A stretch of DNA of 64,000 bases from Marivita geojedonensis (GCF_002115805.1 NZ_JFKC01000002.1:62001-126000), one strand, 5' to 3'. Positions 24,532-33,559 are shown, counted from the stretch's first letter. The notes: generated from the sequence alone by a model not told the origin. A program made the numbers and translations.

Positions 24532-24863
24532 GCGCCTCCGTATCCAGTGCGATGGGTAAATTAGCGTACCAGAAATAAGGACCGGCGCTTTGCTTTCAAG
24601 TCCGCGCGCACAACTTTTCGCACGTCTCCAGCGCCGTGCGGTGGTGTTGATCCAGTTTGGGAAAGGCGGGGTCTTTGCCTATTTGCCTACGACGCCATGG
24701 ACGCCTGGTTGCAGGAACCCTTAGGTGGGATGGGCGCTCTATAGGGGGCGTTGTTCAGTGTCCGCGACACGGAAAACGCCCGTCCTTGGAGAGAGCTAAT
24801 CCTTGTAGAGAGGATAGGCGGTCGGGCAGAGTGGCCCGCCCGACCGTATAGTGTTCTGAAGCC
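24532..24863. other. Gap without a gene; hairpin CGGTCGGGC/GCCCGACCG
   Basis: No credible coding sequence is seen in these 332 bases. A 9-bp perfect hairpin (24819-24846, 10-base loop) lies just after the XRE-type gene on the minus strand. It lacks a T-run, so it is a possible but unproven transcript end. Confidence 0.5.
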
Positions 24864-25280
24864 TTAGATTTCCTCGGACTTGTCGGCAGCAAGCTCGAAG
24901 ACAGAGATCAGCGTGCGCTTCAACTCTTCAGTCCAAGGGATGTCATAATCCACTAAAGCCAGGTGGTATGTTTCCAAGATATCCTCTTCCATCTGCGACA
25001 GATTAGGCCGCATGAACTCGTCGAGCGTCATCCAGATTTCCGGGTGGTATTCGCGTAGTGCAATTTGCAGAAACCTGCGGGTGTCGACTTCCAAAACTGC
25101 CGATAGAGCTGGAATGCGGCTGATCGGAACCTTGGTTTCGCCGGTCTTCATCATCGACAGGGCGTTGGGGTGGGCGAAACCGGCAGCTTTGGCGATCTCG
25201 CGTTGTGTCTTGTCACTGTTCTGAATCGCGTCGCGAAGGAAGTTTGTCGTCGGGGACGTTGCGGGGCTCATATTCTGCAT
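24864..25280 (-). CDS. XRE-type helix-turn-helix regulator
   Basis: A 138-residue protein with an N-terminal helix-turn-helix (KTQREIAKAAGFAHPNALSMMKTGETKVP, about residues 24-52) followed by RIPALSAVLEVD, as in Cro/CI-type repressors. An acidic C-terminal part (SQMEEDILETYHLALVDYD) may mediate oligomerisation. It stands alone beside the IS element. It might have controlled prophage or plasmid genes now lost. Confidence 0.75.
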   Translation of the reverse strand: MQNMSPATSPTTNFLRDAIQNSDKTQREIAKAAGFAHPNALSMMKTGETKVPISRIPALSAVLEVDTRRFLQIALREYHPEIWMTLDEFMRPNLSQMEEDILETYHLALVDYDIPWTEELKRTLISVFELAADKSEEI

Positions 25281-25397
25281 CCTGTCTTAGGGGGTGCTGA
25301 GGGGTCTCAGCGCTTAGATGCAGATGTTAGAAGGCGATGGGTGGGGCCACAGGAGGCAGTTGCAAACTTCACGCATCTCACCTGAGAGACTACAAAG

Positions 25398-26942
25398 CGG
25401 GCGTATTTTGTTGAAAAACTCGCCTTGATCGAAGGACATCGCGCTGATTCAATTCCTGTAACTGACGGGAGGATCGGCGATGATGGGACCGCGGCAGGAA
25501 GCTCAACCAGCGCTATTCTACGACTTCTGTCTAGAAGGACACGTTCCCCAAGATCACCTGCTTCGATCCATCGACCGGTTTGTCGACCTCAGCAGCATCC
25601 GCACCCATCTTGCCGGTTTCTACAGCCACACAGGCCGCCCGTCAGTCGATCCCGAACTGCTGATCCGGATGCTGCTGGTCGGCTATTGCTTCGGCATCCG
25701 ATCCGAGCGGCGGTTGTGCGAAGAGGTGCATTTGAACCTGGCGTATCGCTGGTTCTGCCGGCTCGACCTGAGTGACCGGGTCCCGGATCATTCGACGTTC
25801 TCAAAGAACCGACATGGGCGTTTCCGCGACAGCGAGTTGCTACGGCATTTATTTGAGACGACCGTCGCGCGTTGCATCGCGGAAGGTCTTGTCAGCGGTC
25901 AGCGCATGGCCATCGATGCCAGCCTGATCGAAGCGGATGCCAACAAACAGAACTCGACGCCGAAGGAAGACTGGGACGCAGCGATCATCGATCCGGCGGA
26001 TGCACCCCGCGCCGTGCGCGAGTATCTCGAAACGCTGGACGAGGCAGCATTCGGTGCGGCCAGCGAGGTGCAGCCAAAGTTCACCTCCCATTCCGACCCG
26101 GCCAGCCAGTGGACCGCCGCGCGCAAGGGGCCCGCTTTCTTCAGCTATTCCGACAACTACCTGATCGACAGGGATCATGGCGTGATTATCGATGTGGAAG
26201 CCACCAGGTCGATCCGGCAGGCCGAGGTAGGCTCGACCAAGACCATGCTGGATCGGGTGAAGACTAGGTTCGACCTGCATCCCGAACGGCTGATTGCGGA
26301 CACTGCCTATGGCACGGGGCCACTGCTGGGCTGGCTGGTTGATCGCAAAGTCGCGCCCCACATCCCGGTGCTCGATCATTCCGGGCGCAACGACGGCACC
26401 TGGACGCGGGCGGACTTCGAGTGGGACGCCAATAACGACCAATATATCTGCCCGGAGGGTCACGAACTGAAGCAGTTCCGCCGCAATTATTCCGATCCGA
26501 ACCGAGGGCCGACCGGCAAGGGCGTCGCCAAATACCGCGGCCTGAAGCTTACCTGCCAAGCCTGCCCCTCGAAGTCACGCTGCTGCCCGAACATGGACTT
26601 CCGGTCCATCACCCGCGAGGAACACGAAGACGCCCGTCAAGTTGCGCGCGACATCGCCAAAACCAAGCAATACGACATCTCGATGAAGCTCCGAAAGAAG
26701 GTCGAGATGCTCTTCGCGCACCTCAAACGCATCCTCGGCTTGGGGAGGCTCCGATTACGTGGCCCATGCGGCGCAAATGACGAATTCCTCCTCGCCGCAA
26801 CCGCCCAGAACCTCCGAAAACTTGCCAAGATCTTTCCTGCACCGCAGCAAATGCGAAAGGCCTGACAGGAAAGGCGCATGCGCCCGATTTGGAACGGCTA
26901 TTTCTGCGCTCGCAATCGTCTGTTTTTCCACAGAATCGGCGG
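25398..26942 (+). mobile_element. IS1182-family insertion sequence
   Basis: A transposase gene is flanked by imperfect inverted repeats: left end about 25398-25422 (GCGTATTTTGTTGAAAAAC) and right end about 26917-26942 (reverse strand CGATTCTGTGGAAAAAC). Ends are approximate. No target duplication was identified. Confidence 0.75.
25480..26865 (+). CDS. IS1182 family transposase
   Basis: A 461-residue DDE transposase, apparently intact. It has the N-terminal PEDHLLRSIDRFVDLS-like region, the DHSTFSKNR motif, catalytic aspartates in MAIDASLIEAD and LIADTAYGTG, a Cys-rich insert (CPEGHELKQF, CQACPSKSRCCP), and a C-terminal KVEMLFAHLKRILGLGRLRLRG with the final glutamate. This architecture is that of IS1182. 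The intact frame suggests potential activity. Confidence 0.92.
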   Translation: MMGPRQEAQPALFYDFCLEGHVPQDHLLRSIDRFVDLSSIRTHLAGFYSHTGRPSVDPELLIRMLLVGYCFGIRSERRLCEEVHLNLAYRWFCRLDLSDRVPDHSTFSKNRHGRFRDSELLRHLFETTVARCIAEGLVSGQRMAIDASLIEADANKQNSTPKEDWDAAIIDPADAPRAVREYLETLDEAAFGAASEVQPKFTSHSDPASQWTAARKGPAFFSYSDNYLIDRDHGVIIDVEATRSIRQAEVGSTKTMLDRVKTRFDLHPERLIADTAYGTGPLLGWLVDRKVAPHIPVLDHSGRNDGTWTRADFEWDANNDQYICPEGHELKQFRRNYSDPNRGPTGKGVAKYRGLKLTCQACPSKSRCCPNMDFRSITREEHEDARQVARDIAKTKQYDISMKLRKKVEMLFAHLKRILGLGRLRLRGPCGANDEFLLAATAQNLRKLAKIFPAPQQMRKA

Positions 26943-27228
26943 GAAGCCGACATTCGCTACAGCCGCGAACATACCAAGTGGCTCCAGCGAAAGCCGACAT
27001 TAATGTGACCTTGCGCTCGGGAATTTTCTTGCATTGCCGCAAAGGCGCTCCCGGCTCAGAGCCATCGTACGCATTGAAGATGATGAGCTGAAAGCGGCCA
27101 ATGTCTTCGGTCGCTATCGAGCAGCGAAGCCATTTCCCACGGGCCGGTGCAGCCTCGGAATCCGACCACCCGTCTTGAAACTCTATTAAGCCTTTGCCCT
27201 CGCTCTCTGATGGGGCAAGCCTTTTGCG
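26943..27228. other. Non-coding gap after the insertion sequence
   Basis: No gene is supported here. GAAAGCCGACATT and GGAAGCCGACATT occur 45 bases apart as short direct repeats. Such sequence is common next to insertion sequences and shows no further structure to me. Confidence 0.4.
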
Positions 27229-27885
27229 TTAGAGTCGCAAGCCAAAAAACACCATCGCCAAAGGTACCGGTGAAACGGCAAGCGCGATGGTTGCGATTGT
27301 GGCAAGTGGTGAAAAGATACCGCTGAGACCCGCCATCAACATGATGCCGCCGCCGCCGCCGATGACCGAGTTTCCGGGCGTGTTCACCGCCACGGCCAGC
27401 GCGACATAGCGATAGCGGATCGCGAGCCGCAGCGCGCGCGCCGACTGCCCGTCCAGCAGCATGGCAACCCGGTCCTCACCAGACAGGGGTGCTGCCCGGG
27501 CAACGAGGTCTGCGGCCCTGTGCATCCGCAAGACCGACAAAACCCGCCGCAAGACATCAATGGGTAGAAACCGCCCTGCCGTGTAGGCGAGGATCATCGA
27601 CGCCACGGTGCAGACATAGATCAACGGTGCGATGGCCGGACCGAAGGCCGCGAGCATCGCCAGACCGATTTCGGCCCCGGGCACGAAAGGCAGCGCGAGT
27701 AAGCCGATATAAGCCACCGCGCCAAGCATGATCATGCGGTGAACCTGCTGTTCGTTGTCGGGCCGGATCTGCAGATTCAGTGCATCGCGGACCATGTGCG
27801 CGCCCCAAGTGGCCAGCAGCAGCACCACGATCAGGATGGCGACGCGCAGGACAATACTGCCCAGCGAGGGACCAGGCGTTCGCAT
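27229..27885 (-). CDS. Membrane protein, TVP38/VTT-like
   Basis: A 218-residue inner-membrane protein with five or six hydrophobic segments. LPFVPGAEIGLAMLAAFGP, TAGRFLP and NTPGNSVIGGGGGIMLMAGLSG resemble the VTT/TVP38 (SNARE-associated) family. The start at 27885 is used because the upstream frame extension is not membrane-like. It lies ten bases after the exported-protein gene on the same strand, so they are probably one operon. Confidence 0.7.
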   Translation of the reverse strand: MRTPGPSLGSIVLRVAILIVVLLLATWGAHMVRDALNLQIRPDNEQQVHRMIMLGAVAYIGLLALPFVPGAEIGLAMLAAFGPAIAPLIYVCTVASMILAYTAGRFLPIDVLRRVLSVLRMHRAADLVARAAPLSGEDRVAMLLDGQSARALRLAIRYRYVALAVAVNTPGNSVIGGGGGIMLMAGLSGIFSPLATIATIALAVSPVPLAMVFFGLRL

Positions 27886-27895
27886 GGCGCGGTTC

Positions 27896-28381
27896 TCAGC
27901 CGGAGGTGGCGAGTGCGGCGTCGAAATCGGTGGCCGTGCCAGCCACTTCCATGACGATCTGATTGGTCCAATACCAGCGGCGCGTGGTCCATGTCCCTTG
28001 AATCGTAACAGCGTCGCCATCAACCTGACCGTAAAACACCACAGTGTGCGGCGCATCCGGGCAAACGGTCGTGGCGGTAAAATGGATCACGCCACCGATC
28101 TCTTTGGTTTGATAGTCGGACCAGCCGAAATCGCAGTAATTCTGGCAGTCAACCGACTGAAAGGTCCCATCCCGGAATATGATTTCGTCTTCCAGAACGG
28201 CACCACTGTTTACGTCGTGGCCGTAAACTTCGAATGCTCGGCCATCCAGCGCGCCGGACGACACCCAGGCACCTTCTGGCACTTGCAGGTCGGGGATGTC
28301 TTCGTTCATGACCGACATCGTGGCCGCGCCGGTTCCAAGCGTCGCGACGGCTATAGCAGCAACTTGAACGATCTGGGGCAT
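27896..28381 (-). CDS. Putative exported protein
   Basis: A 161-residue protein with a hydrophobic N-terminus (QIVQVAAIAVATLGTGAATM) suggesting a signal peptide or anchor. A beta-rich body follows with a CQNYC pair and one further cysteine. I do not recognise a family. It precedes the TVP38-like gene by ten bases in the same direction. Confidence 0.65.
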   Translation of the reverse strand: MPQIVQVAAIAVATLGTGAATMSVMNEDIPDLQVPEGAWVSSGALDGRAFEVYGHDVNSGAVLEDEIIFRDGTFQSVDCQNYCDFGWSDYQTKEIGGVIHFTATTVCPDAPHTVVFYGQVDGDAVTIQGTWTTRRWYWTNQIVMEVAGTATDFDAALATSG

Positions 28382-28537
28382 GGCAACCTCTGAATGAGAA
28401 TGGAGACTGGTTTTGGGAAATCGTGTCGATACGATACCACGCAGAATCCTCTGGTATCAATTGGATTGGGTCGGAGCCGCCACTTTGCAACCTAGGATGC
28501 ATTGAGTTTGCGCAGCTTAGCGGCGCACTTCAGTATG

Positions 28538-28563
28538 CCCACCCGGTCCGAGGACTGGGTGGG
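28538..28563. repeat. Hairpin in the gap after the truncated ORF
   Basis: CCCACCC and GGGTGGG with GTCC/GGAC inside form an 11-bp stem with one mismatch. No T-run follows. It lies between two oppositely placed gene remnants. Confidence 0.4.
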
Positions 28564-28614
28564 AAGGGGCTTTGCGCCCCACATTCGGGTATCGTTTTCC
28601 TCTGACGACACGCC

Positions 28615-28833
28615 CTATTCGACGCCGAGGACACCTCTGAACAATTCGGCATAGGCCGCCCGCGCAAGGGCTACGCCCTCTTCCAGCGATGGATGCGGCG
28701 ACAGGGTCGTTATGTATCCGACATCGACCATCGACAGGTAAGACTGACCGTCTTCTTCATAAAACGCGATATTGCCACAGGGCATCAGAGCGAGGTTGTG
28801 CAATCCCGCGGCCCCGACATAGTCATTCTGCAA
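28615..28833 (-). pseudogene. Truncated C-terminal gene fragment
   Basis: The 72-codon frame (LALMPCGNIAFYEEDGQSYLSMVDVGY) looks like the end of a larger domain, loosely like DUF302. It is preceded by an in-frame TGA immediately upstream of its only possible start (TTG), with no ribosome binding site. It is probably a remnant of a broken gene. Confidence 0.4.
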
Positions 28834-28984
28834 TCACCCGAAGCTGAGCGGCGTGAACAACGTATTTGGGCGACGCGCGAACCATTTGGCCGGTGGCGAC
28901 AGGTGCCTTCTTGATTCAAGGCGCTACTTGTTAGGCTGCAAGCGCTGCGGGATCAGTGCCAAAAAAGAAACTGGAAGGATCAGC

Positions 28985-29257
28985 ATGAAGCCGGTTGAGC
29001 TACCCGAGGTCCAGTCGTATCTAACGTTGGTTGAAGAATCTGATGGCTGCGACGCCCTTTTCAGGGCAGAAGTCGAAGCTCTTGATGAGCTGAATTTGAA
29101 GGCCGAGGGGGTCGATTGGGCTGACACCGCCGGAACAGATGAGTTGCATGACTACTGGTTGGCTGCAGATACCGCCAAGCGGCAGGCACACTTAGGAATG
29201 ATCTGCCACATGCGAGCTCAGGCTTGGCACGCTATTTGGCGCAAATTCCTAAAGTGA
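28985..29257 (+). CDS. Small hypothetical protein (90 aa)
   Basis: A 90-residue acidic protein (MKPVELPEVQSYLTLVEES) with a C-terminal HMRAQAWHAIWRKFLK helix. There is no signal or membrane segment. A GGAAGGATC ribosome binding site precedes the ATG at 28985; an earlier in-frame ATG lacks one. The family is unknown. It stands next to a dispersed repeat (29314-29389). Confidence 0.45.
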   Translation: MKPVELPEVQSYLTLVEESDGCDALFRAEVEALDELNLKAEGVDWADTAGTDELHDYWLAADTAKRQAHLGMICHMRAQAWHAIWRKFLK

Positions 29258-29313
29258 AATGTCTTTTTGACAAAAGTGCAAAGATTGGACGCTGGTTGAA
29301 GCAAACGTCCGAT

Positions 29314-29389
29314 GGCTTTGTCCCGCGATCTGTGAGTTCGATGAAGCCCGAAGCTTGCGCTTGCGGCGAAAGGCTGCAAAGCGGGCTGC
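29314..29389 (+). repeat. Dispersed repeat, copy 1
   Basis: About 76 bases beginning TTTGTCCCGCGATCTGTGAG and ending GCAAAGCGGGCTGC match 31448-31523 at roughly 85 percent by eye. Neither copy is in a gene. Confidence 0.75.
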
Positions 29390-29455
29390 TGTCGCAGCAC
29401 CTCGGTTAGAGGTCGCACGGCGGCTTTGGGCCGTCCGCGAAGACGGCCCAAGTTG

Positions 29456-30088
29456 TTAGATTTCAATGGCCTCTGCAATCGCAAGGGCATCTTCCAGTTC
29501 AACGCCGAGATACCTGACGGTGCTGTCCATTTTGGTGTGCCCAAGTAGCAGCTGGACCGCCCTCAGATTGACGGTCTTCTTGTAGATTTGTGTGACTTTT
29601 GTCCTCCGCATCGAATGCGTTCCGTATGCGCTGGCCTCCAGACCAATCGACGTGACCCAATCGCGGACGATCCGGGCGTACTGGCGTGTCGAGATGTGCA
29701 GACGTTCATGGAACCGCCCCGGCCATAGGTACTCCGAGCTAACCATGAGCTCATCTTCCATCCACTTTTCTACCGAGGCGCGTGTGCCCTCGGACATCTC
29801 AAAACGCACAGGTTTCTGTGTCTTGCTTTGCAGAACCGATGCCCGTTCCTTGATCTGACCAGACGCCATGACGTCGACGACTTTCATCTTCACAAGGTCG
29901 CAGCCGCGCAGCTTGCTGTCGATGGCCATATTGAACAGCGCGAGGTCTCGATGGTTCTCGGCCAGTTCAAGTCGAACACGGATTGCCCAAACGTGTTTTG
30001 GTTTCAATGGCCGTTTCTGCCCGACGATCCGCCCCTTGTTCCAAGCGGGACGGAGTGCGCGAATGGCTGGTAGGTTTGGTGTTTGCAT
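29456..30088 (-). CDS. Short tyrosine recombinase (integrase family)
   Basis: A 210-residue integrase consisting almost only of the catalytic domain. Arginine is in SKLRGCDLV, H-x-x-R in THSMRRTK, histidine in LLGHTKM and nucleophile in VRYLGVE. Most tyrosine recombinases have a core-binding domain of about 100 residues, here reduced to a short leader. Such short forms are often plasmid- or transposon-borne. The start at 30088 is the first sensible methionine (MQTPNLPAIRALRPAW). Confidence 0.82.
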   Translation of the reverse strand: MQTPNLPAIRALRPAWNKGRIVGQKRPLKPKHVWAIRVRLELAENHRDLALFNMAIDSKLRGCDLVKMKVVDVMASGQIKERASVLQSKTQKPVRFEMSEGTRASVEKWMEDELMVSSEYLWPGRFHERLHISTRQYARIVRDWVTSIGLEASAYGTHSMRRTKVTQIYKKTVNLRAVQLLLGHTKMDSTVRYLGVELEDALAIAEAIEI

Positions 30089-30235
30089 GACTGATCCTCC
30101 GATCCGCCACACCCTCCCACAACGACAACCCGACGTTGACGATGCCACCATATCACAGGATGCTGCGTCGCATCCGAGGTCGGCTTGGAGCCCTCTTTGA
30201 CCGACGCTGCAAGACGCACGATTGGCTGCTTTCTG

Positions 30236-30808
30236 TCAGTGTTTGTCGCTGGTGCGTAAACGGCTCATTGTGACAGGTGTGATCCCCAAAAAGGATGCAA
30301 TCAACATATGGGGAAAGATGTCTTCATAGCCGGGGAATGCCTGGCGAAACCAAGTGAGCCGCTCAGCCCCTTTAAGAGCGGCGAGGCACCACTCGCGATC
30401 TACCTTGCGACCTAGCGCGTCCCGCAGAACGCCATTGGCCCAGTTTCGGATCGGTTCAGATGAAATCATCCGATTTGAAAGCAGATCACTGTCGATCCTT
30501 GCAAGCAGGGCATCGGTCGTTGCCGCAATGGACACGAGCGAGACACCGTCGCGCGTTCGAGCGATATTCGGGGTGATAACGCAGGGACCCACAAAAAACC
30601 CGACGCAGACTTCTTTGCCGTCTTGGTTACAAATACTGCTCACCAAGCACCCTTCCAACAGAACGAATTCGTCTGTTTCGGGTTGTTCCTGCCGGGTAAG
30701 GTGCGCCCCCTTGTCCAAACGCTTTCGTTTCCAATCGGACGCAAAATCCTCCGCGCAAGCCATATCTGACAGGTCGGGAGACTGCATCAGAAACGTCCGT
30801 AAATCCAT
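30236..30808 (-). CDS. Crp/Fnr family transcriptional regulator
   Basis: A 190-residue protein. The cyclic-nucleotide-binding fold spans residues 30-115 (QEQPETDEFVLLEGCLVSSI with a GxF jelly-roll pattern). A C-terminal helix-turn-helix ends ASFLGITPVTMSRLR. There is no cysteine cluster of the FNR type. A TTATC-N4-GATAA palindrome lies in the 78-base gap to the divergent membrane-protein gene and is a likely operator. Confidence 0.82.
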   Translation of the reverse strand: MDLRTFLMQSPDLSDMACAEDFASDWKRKRLDKGAHLTRQEQPETDEFVLLEGCLVSSICNQDGKEVCVGFFVGPCVITPNIARTRDGVSLVSIAATTDALLARIDSDLLSNRMISSEPIRNWANGVLRDALGRKVDREWCLAALKGAERLTWFRQAFPGYEDIFPHMLIASFLGITPVTMSRLRTSDKH

Positions 30809-30819
30809 CCGAGCGTGCC

Positions 30820-30833
30820 TTATCAAATGATAA
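30820..30833. promoter_or_regulatory. Crp/Fnr-type palindrome TTATC-N4-GATAA
   Basis: TTATCAAATGATAA is a palindrome with the 14-base geometry of Crp/Fnr-family sites (consensus TTGAT-N4-ATCAA for FNR). It lies between the Crp/Fnr-like gene and the divergent membrane-protein gene, so it probably controls both. Confidence 0.5.
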
Positions 30834-30886
30834 TGCGGGTAACCGCGTCTGAGGGCATGTGTGGCACGGATCAAGGAGTTTACAAA

Positions 30887-31435
30887 ATGACGAACAGAAA
30901 TCTGTCAAAACATATTGGAAAAGTTGCGGTTGTCTCAGGGCTGATAGGTGCATCAGTCTATTTTCTGATGATCAATGTCACGCTCGCCCATATCGAAGCG
31001 GTCTCAGGGCACGTCCCATTCGACATGCGTCCTTTCGGCTATGACCCCATAGAAGCGGAGACGCTTCTCGAAGCGTTAGGAGTGGAAGGGCGCGCGTATT
31101 ATCTCAGTCACCAGATCGCTTTGGACACAGTTTATCCATTCATGCTCGCGTTGACTTTGATCGCCACGATCTGCTGGTTTGGGCAACGCATGCCAAACAG
31201 AATACTTGTCCGCTTTGGCATTACCTTTTCGGTTGGCAGTGCTCTGTTCGATTATGTCGAGAACCTTGGTATCGCCGCCATGATTTGGAGCTGGCCAGAG
31301 ACTTCCGTGCCACTGGTTTATGCCACGAGTTCAGCCACAATTCTCAAATCCGCTTTAACAACCCTGGCTGTGCTGCTGACGCTTCTGGTGGGGTTCAACC
31401 GGACACGTCTCTCTGTAGCGGACGTTCGTCGATAA
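30887..31435 (+). CDS. Small membrane protein, unknown
   Basis: A 182-residue protein with four hydrophobic segments (VVSGLIGASVYFLMINV, MLALTLIATICWF, the FSVGSALFDYVENLGIAAMIW region, TILKSALTTLAVLLTLLVGF). A periplasmic loop lies between the first two. No family is recognised. AAGGAG precedes the start at 30887. It is divergent from the Crp/Fnr gene and probably its target. Confidence 0.7.
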   Translation: MTNRNLSKHIGKVAVVSGLIGASVYFLMINVTLAHIEAVSGHVPFDMRPFGYDPIEAETLLEALGVEGRAYYLSHQIALDTVYPFMLALTLIATICWFGQRMPNRILVRFGITFSVGSALFDYVENLGIAAMIWSWPETSVPLVYATSSATILKSALTTLAVLLTLLVGFNRTRLSVADVRR

Positions 31436-31447
31436 TTGGACAACGGC

Positions 31448-31523
31448 GGCTTGGTCCCGCGATGTGTGAGTTCGACGAAGCCCGGAGTTTGCGCCTGCAG
31501 CGAATGACCGCAAAGCGGGCTGC
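31448..31523 (+). repeat. Dispersed repeat, copy 2
   Basis: It matches 29314-29389 (GTCCCGCGATGTGTGAGTTC ... GCAAAGCGGGCTGC). It sits in the gap before the endonuclease/exonuclease/phosphatase-fold gene. Confidence 0.75.
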
Positions 31524-31692
31524 GACCGCAGCAGCGAGATGTGGTGGTGAACGGCAGCAATGGGCCGCACACGTCGCCAGCCGAGCTCTCGACAGCACAG
31601 ATGCTGCGCAGCATCCGACGGCGGCGATGAGCCCCAACTTGCATCTTTTCTTCGTTGCAGCAAATGTCCGCTCCAAGAAAAGGAAGCAGGCA

Positions 31693-32493
31693 ATGGAAAT
31701 CATGTGTCTTAATGGCTGGGGTGGAAAGCTCCATGAGGCACTACTGCCTTACCTCGCCAGTAAGGCTCCAGATATTCTGTGTTTGCAGGAGGTCATCCAC
31801 AGCCCCGCGTCTCAAAAAGACTGGCTGACGTATCGTGACGGCGATCACATCCTGCCTCAACGCGCCAACTTGTTTCGCGACGTCAGCGCTGCTTTGCCGG
31901 AGCATGTCGCGATCTTTTGTCCGGCTGCGCAAGGGGTGCTTTGGGACGATGATACCTCAATCCCATCGCAATGGGGCCTTGCGACCTTCGTACACCGGTC
32001 CTTCCCGATCATTGGACAGGTGCAGGGCTTCGTTCACAAGGATTTTTCCCCTGTCGGTTATGGCGATCACCCGCGCTCCCGAAGCGCGCATGGTGTCAGG
32101 ATATGGGACTATGACGCCAACCGAGCCGTCAGCATTACCCATATGCATGGTCTGCGCGACTTGAATGGGAAAATGGATACGCCAGAGCGTGAGAAACAAG
32201 CTCGGAAGCTGCTCGACATGTCGCGCAGTCTTGCAGAACCAGACGATCTCACGGTGATCTGTGGCGATTTCAACGTCGAGCCGGACAGCGAAACGCTTTC
32301 GATCCTCAGTAGTGCCGGACTGACCGAACTGGTAACGGAGCGCGGCTTCGACAGCACACGCAATACGCAATACAAGAAGCCAGGACGCTTTGCCGACTAT
32401 ATGCTCATCGACTGTGAAGATGCGGTGAACAGTTTTGACGTGATCCATGATCCTGAGGTTTCAGATCACTGCCCACTTGTTCTGAAAGTGTAG
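31693..32493 (+). CDS. Endonuclease/exonuclease/phosphatase family protein
   Basis: A 266-residue protein of the EEP (DNase I-like) fold. Metal- and phosphate-site residues appear in CLQEVIH (catalytic glutamate), the central VSITHMHGLRD, CGDFNVEP (D-x-N) and SDHCPLVLKV (D-H) at the C-terminus. There is no signal peptide. It could act on nucleic acid or phospholipid head groups; substrate is not visible. The start at 31693 is chosen since upstream sequence is a dispersed repeat. Confidence 0.85.
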   Translation: MEIMCLNGWGGKLHEALLPYLASKAPDILCLQEVIHSPASQKDWLTYRDGDHILPQRANLFRDVSAALPEHVAIFCPAAQGVLWDDDTSIPSQWGLATFVHRSFPIIGQVQGFVHKDFSPVGYGDHPRSRSAHGVRIWDYDANRAVSITHMHGLRDLNGKMDTPEREKQARKLLDMSRSLAEPDDLTVICGDFNVEPDSETLSILSSAGLTELVTERGFDSTRNTQYKKPGRFADYMLIDCEDAVNSFDVIHDPEVSDHCPLVLKV

Positions 32494-32682
32494 CCCAAAT
32501 CCTATAGATGCCGTTGGCGTTGGCAGTTCGAACGGCAGTTTGGTCCGCACACCTGACTTCGGATACGACTGAAATCGAGCCCCACAGCGAATGGCTGGTT
32601 GGTGAGGCTGCGACGCAGCGCTTGCGGCCGGAATGAGGATCAGGAGTGGGCCGATTACGCGTGTACGTCGAACTCGGAAAAG

Positions 32683-32757
32683 TGGTGCCCGGGGGCGGAA
32701 TCGAACCACCGACACGAGGATTTTCAATCCACTGCTCTACCCCTGAGCTACCCGGGC
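32683..32757 (-). tRNA. tRNA-Phe (anticodon GAA)
   Basis: The minus strand folds as a complete tRNA. Acceptor GCCCGGG pairs with CCCGGGC plus A-CCA, with D-arm AGCTCAGGGGTAGAGC, anticodon loop TTGAAAA and T-arm GGTTCGATTC. It marks the boundary between the accessory region and the core chromosome. Its 3' end faces the accessory side, but no second copy was found there. Confidence 0.95.
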
Positions 32758-32931
32758 ACGGGTGAACGATTATCGTTCGGGTGGCGGCGTTCTATGTGAC
32801 GGTTTAGGGCGTGTCCAGTGGGTTTTGGTGCGAAAATACAAAAAGCGATCCTGGCGGTGTCGCTGTACGCCTGTGGGCTTTGCGTAACTCCACCCACTTG
32901 CCATCTCAGAACATATCGGCAAGCTGCGCGC

Positions 32932-33537
32932 ATGATGCCGAGCTTTCGTTTTGAGACTGAACTTATGGCCCGCGGAATGGCGCGTGTTGCGGGCGTGGAT
33001 GAAGCGGGGCGGGGGCCGTTGGCCGGGCCGGTGATTGCGGCGGCGGTGATCCTGTCGCCCGGCTTGATCCCAGAGGGTGTGCAGGATTCAAAGCAGCTGA
33101 CCCGGCGGAAACGGGATGGCCTTCTGAAGCTGATCACCCAGCAGGCAGAGGTGGGTATTGGCGAAGCCTCGGTCGAGGAAATCGACGAGATCAACATACT
33201 GCGCGCCAGCCACCTTGCGATGTGCCGTGCTATCGAGGCTTTGCCGAAACGCCCCGATCATGTGCTGATCGATGGAAACATGATTCCACGCGACCTCGCG
33301 CTGCCGGCCACGCCCATCGTGAAGGGAGACACCCTGTCGCTCAGCATCGCAGCGGCGTCAATTGTGGCCAAAACAAGGCGCGACGCGATCATGTGGGATT
33401 TGGCGCAACAGTGTCCGGGCTATGGCTGGGAAACCAACATGGGATACCCGACCAAGTGTCACAAAGAAGCCCTTCGAAATCTTGGTGTGACCCCACACCA
33501 TAGACGTTCTTTCAAACCCGTCCACAATATCTTGTGA
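32932..33537 (+). CDS. rnhB: Ribonuclease HII
   Basis: The enzyme removes RNA from RNA-DNA hybrids. The catalytic GVDEAGRGPLAGP motif is near residue 25 (the conserved D-E-A-G-R-G), with further aspartates in VLIDGN and a KTRRD segment. The 201-residue length fits. ATG 32932 or 32935 are equivalent starts. A near-perfect palindrome TATCTTGT-G-ACAAGATA overlaps its stop codon and leads into the ccrM gap. Confidence 0.93.
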   Translation: MMPSFRFETELMARGMARVAGVDEAGRGPLAGPVIAAAVILSPGLIPEGVQDSKQLTRRKRDGLLKLITQQAEVGIGEASVEEIDEINILRASHLAMCRAIEALPKRPDHVLIDGNMIPRDLALPATPIVKGDTLSLSIAAASIVAKTRRDAIMWDLAQQCPGYGWETNMGYPTKCHKEALRNLGVTPHHRRSFKPVHNIL

Positions 33538-33544
33538 CAAGATA
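33528..33544. promoter_or_regulatory. Palindrome overlapping rnhB stop, upstream of ccrM
   Basis: TATCTTGT-G-ACAAGATA is an 8-bp perfect dyad with one central base. It ends 16 bases before the first GANTC site of the ccrM leader. It may be a transcript end or an operator; nothing decides between them. Confidence 0.35.
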
Positions 33545-33559
33545 AAAACGTAAGCACTT

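Noticed and set aside
32683-32757. tRNA-Phe as the attachment site of an island with the 18680 integrase
   Set aside because: I searched the sequence beside the integrase for the tRNA 3' end and found no direct repeat.
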